The position numbers and the translations under genes were made by a program. Below, one piece after another: positions 57,403-64,000 of a stretch of DNA of 64,000 nucleotides (the first letter of the stretch is position 1; the number at the start of each line of letters is the position of its first letter). The stretch comes from Dactylonectria macrodidyma (taxonomy: Eukaryota; Ascomycota; Sordariomycetes; Hypocreales; Nectriaceae). The notes under the pieces are model-generated. The model saw only the letters and a list, made by a program, of their open reading frames with translations, had not been told where the DNA came from and made no database searches. Where the stretch lies: the NCBI GenBank assembly GCA_020744425.1, contig JAGMUV010000022.1, forward strand, positions 1,178,001-1,242,000, in the 5' to 3' direction.

Positions 57403-57752
57403 CCGCATTAAGCGATGCGCAACCGCACCTCCTAATTGGTCCTAATCCTCCCACTCCTAATTCATTGGCTGGGATTTTTCGTTTGAGAATCACGTGCTGC
57501 TTCTGCTTGAGTTAGGTGAAATCTATTTTATTAGATCGGGTTTTTAATATATAATGTATATATATATATATAGGAAACAGGGGATTGATTTTTCTCGAAA
57601 TCTCATTATTGATCTCCTTTATACCTTTTGGAACCTTTTGGAATACCTGGTAGCCACTTGACGGAGATATTGGGTTTTTGGTGGATGTCTAGTGCTGAGA
57701 ACCCCGCTTCAGACGTCATCATCGTCATGGGACGCGAACCGGACGTTCCGGG
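57403..57752 (+). repeat. direct repeat, copy 2, cut at Helitron side
   Basis: Second copy of the 54603-55075 sequence. Similarity ends after GGACGTT at about 57747, a few bases before the hairpin at 57754-57773. Confidence 0.85.
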
Positions 57753-57753
57753 C

Positions 57754-57773
57754 GGGGGACATCATCGTCCCCC
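57754..57773. other. perfect hairpin near the Helitron 3' side
   Basis: Stem GGGGGAC/GTCCCCC, loop ATCATC, 120 bp downstream of the Rep-helicase stop codon. Helitrons carry a GC-rich hairpin just inside the 3' end, usually followed by CTRR. No CTRR follows closely here, so the assignment as terminus is tentative. Confidence 0.45.
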
Positions 57774-57893
57774 TGCGTAAAAGAGCCAGAACGACGGGGG
57801 CAATGGAGTCGGAACAAAACACCCATCATCTATCAATACATACCTGACTGTTCCTTGGATTTGCTATCTAAATTGTAAACTATATTATTGCTC

Positions 57894-60800
57894 TTATCGT
57901 GCGGATGGTTGCAAGAATGATAACCGGGCCTCGTTTAATGTTCCCCAGCACAATTGCTCCAGCCTAGCCTCGCCATCAAACATTTCCTGCGGTATTTTAT
58001 TCCCGACTATATCCTCCGCACGCGCCTTTGAAAGCAATATAATACCATCCAGCGATTTGCACCGCGATAGCTGCACATACAAGCTATATGGATCGCACTT
58101 TCGTGGCTCGAGTTGTCCAGTCTTGGTGTTCAGCTTTGTCCCGGTTCCTCGCAGCTCCAGCGCAATCTGGAGGAGGGTTTCGCCTTGGATTTTGTAATCG
58201 GTGCATGCGAATGCCGCAGTGCAGGGAAGTCCTCGGCGGCTCACATTATGCCTCTGCCAAGGCCTCTTCTTGACCCTCTTCTTCTTCTCCATTGGTATTT
58301 GGGCACTCGTCGGAGTAAGCAGGATTGTGCCTGGCGGCATTTCATCAAATTCGAACTTCTTGGTTGACTCGGACGACAGGATGATGCCGGCAGGTGGTCC
58401 AAAGTGGAGGATGATATTCGGCGCCAGTTGATAGCCTGGGAATCTTTTGCTGTCTGGTATAACTTCTAGCGCTATGTACTTGGCCCCATTCACGAGCTTG
58501 AGGCCTGGGTTCATATTCTTCGTCACCACAACCGGCATACCAGGCACGAACATGAACGTGGCCGGCACACAGATCTTGCTGTCATCCCCGACGCTGGCCA
58601 TAAGCGTAGCTTCTTCCTCCGTTACCGGCAATGTATTGGGTTTCCCCCAACGGTGCTCGGATAGAAATATCCGGACTGGCTTCTGTTCGTTCCTCTGGAA
58701 GGCTAAAACGGCATCCATGTTCAGGCACCACCTGGTGCTATTGAGCGGTGTAACTACTGTGATGCCCTTGCTCCATGGTATGGCTTGTCCTTCCCTGAAG
58801 CACCGGCTGTTAAGGAGCTCCATGTCGGACTCGTCTTGCTCTCCCTTTCGGATCCGAGTCAGCAGTCGCTGCAGCTCCAGGTCCCCTGCTGCGCGAACCT
58901 GTTCGGTGAGCATAACGACGGTGGTAAATCGAGCCCAGAGTGCGTGCGCCCTCATTTCGTCCGCAATCCTGAGGGCGGACCATGGCGTCAATAGCGACTT
59001 GTTTTGCACTGGGCGGAACTGGTGAAAATCTCCTGATAGTAGTACCACTGGGATGCCGCCAAAATCTTGATTCGATCCTCGGGAGGCGCAAAGTCGCTTG
59101 TTGATGTCGGAGAGCGTCTGGAGGCCCAGCATGCTCACCTCGTCAATGATGAGCAGCCACTTTTCTCTCCACCTTCTTCGAGCATCACCGTCCACGTAGG
59201 TTACCGTGCTTCCATCGTCGGCATTGCTGCCGGATACGTTGGGTTGCATCCCACAGGCGGAGTGAATAGTCACGCCGTTGATCCGCGCTGCTGCGGCCCC
59301 GGATGTCGCCGTCATGAGCAGCCTGTGCGATACGTCTTTGCTAGCGAACAATTCCGCCAACGCCTCGATGACCCTGGACTTCCCGGTGCCGCCCTCCCCA
59401 CCCAGGAACTCGCATAGTTGTGCGTTATCATTGTTCTCGACATTACTGCTATCGAAATCATCCCTCTTATCTTCGTCCGGGATGGTATCGAGGTGGCGAC
59501 ACACTAAAAGGAAGGCGATCTCCTGCCGCTCGTTCAAGGTGAACCTCCTTGCAATCTCCCGACCGGCATGGAGGAATGTTGTCGACGGTCCAAAGGCGAC
59601 CCTGGCACCGGGCCTCTGAGTGTTCCGGGTGTCTGTTTCTGACATTTCTATGATATCTTCTCCCGCCCCCGCGAAGGTATGGTTCAGTGATGCTTCTGCG
59701 CCGGCAGCTGTGTTCTGCGTCATCTGAACTACATCAGAGCCTTGGATTCTTTTCACGATTTCCTTGTCAGCTTGATCCTGCTTGATCTTAATTCCTCTAA
59801 GCTGACGTTGCGTTGGGAGCTCGCTCCTGGCTACCCTGGTGGGCTGGTATTGCTCTGGGTTCTCTGCGGAAGCGACAGTCTCGAAATCATCCGCAAAGTC
59901 GGTGATATCTGCTTGAACTTCGCGGAGCTGATCTAGCATCTGCAAAAGATGCTCCGAACCAGCGGTCACCTGGTTGGGGGCTGTAGCACCTCGTACTGTC
60001 TCAATCAATCGGCCAAGCTGGCCAACCTGGTCTGGGCGATATGCTTTTACTGGGCCTGTAGGATCTTGGAGATCAAACTCCATAGCGTGGATATCATCCA
60101 AAACGGCGTCGTCCCCCGCAGCCGCCCACTGCTTTGCATCTCGCCGCGCATCTTCCGCTGATCGTTTCAAGAGCTGGATATTGCTTGCGATAGTCTGGAG
60201 TCTTTTTGGGAGTTGCCGTCTCCAGTGTTCCCAGATTTCATTAATATCGCCTGATGCTGCTGTAGTGAACTTCTCCCATGGCACAAAGAGTGCGAGGTGC
60301 TGTACTGCAGCTCTAGTGCTAATATTAGTGTATGCTCCTCGTTTATCCATCCCATCTGTTCTTTGGCTTGTGCTTACCTGCGGTATTTGTCTGCGTTTGT
60401 GTCAATATCAAAGTCCATGTCGAGAAAGCCGTTCATGCATGGCACTGCATAATTCCCCGGGGGTCTTAAAACCTGCACCCAGTCCCTTCCCGGCTTCCAG
60501 TCCATTTCAAATTCTATCTTCACCAACTCCTTGGAAGATGAATCTATCCTCTTTTGTAATGTAACAAGCGACACGTAGTCATAGAAGCATAATGTCTGCA
60601 GCACCTCTCCACGGTGGTGGTAGGCTTCAATGTATGGTAGCTTCTTGCCATCGCTTCCCACCAAGACCCTCTCCGCGCTGGCTTCCGCGTCGTTGCCGTT
60701 GCCATTGCCACCTATGTTCTCGATAGGTCCATCATCGTTGTCGCCTATAGTGCTACCGGTACTGCATTGCTGGAGATGCGGCCAGCGTCGGAGTATTGCC

Positions 60801-63800
60801 CAGTATATCGTTGTCATATTCACATATGACCATTGTTTGGTACTCGAGAACTCACTTGGGTAATCCAAGAAGTGCGCAATCACCTCCACCTGTGATAATG
60901 GCCGCTCAGTGAATATTCGGTTTGCGATTCTCATCAGATACTGGCGGTTTATATTTGCCTTGGCTTCGTAGTTTGCAGTTGTTGCACCTAGCCCGACGGC
61001 GCTGGTTGTGCTGATACTCGGAAAGAGCTCTGCTGCTATGGCCACTCTCTTCCAGATCGGATCTTCGATTTTTGTGGCGTAGTTTGTCAAGTAGTAGATC
61101 AGCGCCATTGTCTTGCTTTGGGTTCTGATGAAGGAGATATCGTGATTGTGCCGCAACCCAACCGCCATTGGCTTGCTCCATCGGTTGATCATGGGATGTG
61201 AGCGTTGGAGCCGAAGTATGCCATCCGCGCCAAATTCGCTTTTTGTAAAGAGCTTCCAAGGCGCATGGAATCGACACGTGGCCTTCTTTTCTCCCTCCTT
61301 GATATGAGAGTATTTGACACAAGTTGCAGTGTGGACATGCATCTGGACCCTGCCCGCGCAAAAGTGGGCTTCATCGTCAAACTGTTCAGAGAAGCGCCCC
61401 GTATCGATCATCAAGTGGGATATGTTATCGTAAACTACCCTAGTCTCGCTCTCCTCACTAAATGCAGCGGACTCGTCCAGATCCTAGATAATAGTTTAGC
61501 TTCCGACCTACGTTGGCTTTTGGTTACGTGGATATATGGATGCACATACCTCGGTAAAGACAGAATCGACATATTTCAGGATTCCTTCCCGTTCCATCGC
61601 CGCACTCTCATCATCCTCCCCGTTTCCATGAGCACCGATGAAGTTTCCGAGCTCCAAGTTCCCTTCGAGCCATAGCAAACCATGGACATGAAGAGCACCG
61701 CGTTCGTTGGTCTCGACAGCGGCGAAATACTGTCCAATCTGACCAAACACAGATTCCTCCCCAACCTTGACGTAATGCTCAAAAAACATCTCTACTTCGC
61801 GGTGGAAGAAGATGGCAGAGCTTATGGGGTCAGTTATCGCCAGCTTCACTCTCTCATACCTATCCTGAAGGGCCCGAAGCAGGGTTGCTTCCGCGGCAGC
61901 CTTGTCCTCCTTTCGGTATGCCGCCAGACGTAGTTTTACCGGGTTCGTAATGTCATTAGGGTTCAGCGTAAACCAAATCGCCGGTATACCGTATCTGATG
62001 ATGAGCGCTTTAATCTTTCTACGCATGGCTAGCCGCGACTCCTGCGACATGGCCTGTTTGTAGCCAAAGTATGAGATGTATCGCAGGAGCTTTTTGATAT
62101 CTTCATCTCGGGTGCTCCCGCCAGCCTCTAACTCCTTTTGTACTTCTGCCAGCCTCTCTAGTGTTAACGACTGAATGATCCTCTCAACCTCAGGAAAATC
62201 GTTCCGTCGCACGCTCACCATACTTACTCCTCTATTCCTAGACCGAACCTCTATATTGAATAGTAGAAATGAAAACGCCGGATGATTGGCAAAGCGACCA
62301 CCATGTCGTTGCAGCACTTTCTTCATCCATGCGCGAAGTCCGAGATTACGTGTTGGCGAAATCGCATCCCCTCCACTCTCTCCAATACTGTCTCTATCAC
62401 GGATATGCCCTGTGAGCTGGACACTGTTCTTCCACAGTTCCGATTCCATCTCTTCCTTACACCGTGGCCCACCGAAGCCGAACGGGAATAGTGTTGGAAA
62501 TGCTTTTGCAAGATACCAGACATCATTGATATCTGCAAACTCATTGCCTCTTGAAATGTGAATGTACGGCTGAAGGTGCGAATCCTGCGCGCTCCCAATC
62601 CGCTGGTTGGGCAGCTGTGTTTGCGCATTTGTGTGTCTACTGCTGATTGTATCAATAGCAAATTGCAGTTTATCGGCATCGGTTGCTCGTGGTGCTGTAT
62701 CCAGTGGAAACATACCAGATGCAAGTATCTCATCAAGAAAGCTTCCCATTCCCTCATACTCGAGCTCCTCTCGACTGCGCTCGTCATAGAGCTGCTCATC
62801 CTCGTCATAACTTACATCATTCTCATCATACGCTTTGCCCAGCCCGTCCACAATCTGTTCGAGTGACTGGGGCCCAGCGTCATCCATTCCACGTTCTGCT
62901 GGGGGCACAATGTGCGCTGTTCGCGTTTCTTCCCATGCCGATGGTTCATCTCTCTCTATCCTGTCATAGATCTGGCTCGGAACCCCGTGCGCCGGCTCTC
63001 CCCAACTATCCAACTCGGCTTTGTCGATTTGGATATGCCGATAGTGGGGGTTAAATTCTTTTAGCCAAAGCAACGCCCGTTCCACAGCCCCTCGCCGGAC
63101 TGAGAGCAACTTGGATAGATCGCGGGGGGCTGGTCTCTGCGGCCCATGCCAGGATATATGGATGTCCTCCAAAGATTGTAGAAGCGGATGTGGTAGTACT
63201 GTGGTAACCAAGTCTTGAACATTGTTGGGAAACACAGTTATGTGACCCTTTACATGGCGTGCATATGCCGTACTCTGTTTGGTGCTTTTCGTGACTTTGA
63301 TTCTTGCAACGAAGCCGAAATGGGTATTGAGTGCGATCAGCTTCTCCTCAACCAATGTCAAGTCTCTGAGAGCATCCGGGTACATGTGCTCGCAACCAAG
63401 TGCTTGATGCAAGTTCCCGCCCCGCGCCATATTGCATTCGCGGATCTTCATTGCACAGTTTTCGCAGCTCGGTATAGCCTTGCCAACAGGGAAGCAATCT
63501 GGACATGAATACGTGCGGCAGCTATTCACTGCTGCGCTATTTGTCCACTCTTCCCAGCTAAGCTCTTTCGTCTCCATAGTGCTGATCTTCTGATAGCATA
63601 TCATGCATGTGTGTATGGGTAGGGTATTCATGTTGTGAAATGCTTGATAAAAGTCCATGACTGTGGATATATTCCTCTCACGGGGGACCGGCTTATGCCA
63701 ATCCTTTGTGTAGGATATTCTCTCCTTCTCTGTAAATTCATCTTCCAGATGCTCAATAGCCTCTCTTGAATGCCTGAGTTTGCTCTTCAAGGTCGCTGTT

Positions 63801-63916
63801 CTCAACCCGTCTTCGATTTTGCCTTTTGTTTTGTTCTTGTCCGTGTTGATCAGCCTTGCGTTTTGCGCCAACTTCTTGTCGGCAATCTTGAAACCTAAGT
63901 CTTGCCATACATCCAC
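57894..63916 (-). CDS. Helitron Rep-helicase (5' end incomplete)
   Basis: Proposed complement(57894..60318, 60378..61483, 61550..63916), at least 1965 aa. Introns 61484-61549 (GTATGT...TCTAG) and 60319-60377 (GTAAGC...TATTAG) join in phase. Order: N-terminal Cys-rich region (CMICYQK, CPDCF, CENCAMK); Helitron-like Rep domain with HUH-type motif ALHVHGLLWL near residue 740; Rep tyrosine motif LIYYLTNYATK at the start of the third quarter; PIF1-type helicase with Walker A GEGGTGKSRV (about residue 1465), Walker B LLIIDEVSML, LLSGDFHQFRPV, and the C-terminal KIQGETL and YVQLSRCKSLDG motifs. No ATG opens the first exon; a possible acceptor (CTGCAG) at about 63937 suggests another exon beyond the window. 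It drives rolling-circle-type transposition. No internal stop is seen, so it could be active. Confidence 0.9.
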
Positions 63917-64000
63917 GTCGATCCAGTTTATCCTCTGCAGGTTTTAGTTGCTGTGCTTGTTGCGGACCTCCTTTTCTGACGTCGTGGAGCATTAGATGGC

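Noticed and set aside
57754..57773. Firm call of the Helitron 3' terminus
   Set aside because: The hairpin fits, but no CTRR end follows on the expected side and the other end of the element is outside the window.
1..64000. tRNA and rRNA genes
   Set aside because: No cloverleaf or rRNA-like sequence was recognised by eye; a covariance-model search would be needed to exclude them.

Overview
The window reads as an accessory, transposon-rich region of a filamentous ascomycete (Pezizomycotina, probably Sordariomycetes). The evidence is: short 47-76 bp GT-AG introns with CTAAC/CTAAG-like branch sites; a fungal bZIP regulator, an NRPS tail and a P-glycoprotein-type exporter in the first 11.4 kb; GPI-type and Cys-rich secreted proteins; a fungal phosphoketolase; and fungal pogo, hAT, Hop-like MULE, copia-like and Helitron elements. 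Many coding copies carry C-to-T/G-to-A stops (CAA/CAG to TAA/TAG) with little length change, as expected of repeat-induced point mutation (RIP).

Layout. 1-1178: 3' end of an NRPS condensation domain with a 7x24-bp coding minisatellite. 3271-4595: three-exon bZIP-type regulator. 7425-11425: full ABCB exporter whose true C-terminus lies in a tiny second exon. Together these look like one edge of a secondary-metabolite cluster. 11958-16560: a stack of 1.86-kb pogo-like elements (an internally deleted A containing B and C side by side, separated by single TA dinucleotides) plus a solo LTR. 17818-19431: RIP-decayed copy of a Gfo/Idh/MocA oxidoreductase whose intact sister is at 33068-34681. 20211-23103: Hop-like MULE with 109-bp perfect terminal inverted repeats and a 9-bp target duplication. 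24024-27790: a secreted-protein gene split by an apparently intact 2,997-bp hAT element. 28826-31717: a small GPI-type secreted protein and a four-helix MARVEL-like membrane protein. 31850-39372: inverted dispersed repeats around the oxidoreductase, a Cys-rich secreted pseudogene and an S/T/P-rich surface protein. 39380-41694: a fourth pogo-like copy (D) with two solo LTRs inside it. 41809-44337: three-exon phosphoketolase. 46731-46877: a 48-residue secreted peptide gene. 47017-53503: a second pogo family (E), a hAT relic, a pogo tail and another hAT relic. 54408-57752: palindromic repeats, a decayed copia-type gene and a truncated second copy of its front. 57894-63916 and beyond: a three-exon Helitron Rep-helicase running off the right edge.

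The most unusual signal is in the pogo family at 11958-16560 and 39380-41694. All full copies are 1860-1861 bp once nested insertions are removed and share a nearly identical catalytic core. Each nevertheless has a different N-terminal helix-turn-helix segment and a different short tag repeated in its termini. One copy carries two different tags on its two ends, which suggests that DNA-binding domain and terminal binding site are exchanged as modules around a constant core. A second pattern is that four of the five solo LTRs sit inside DNA transposons and the fifth inside a dispersed repeat.
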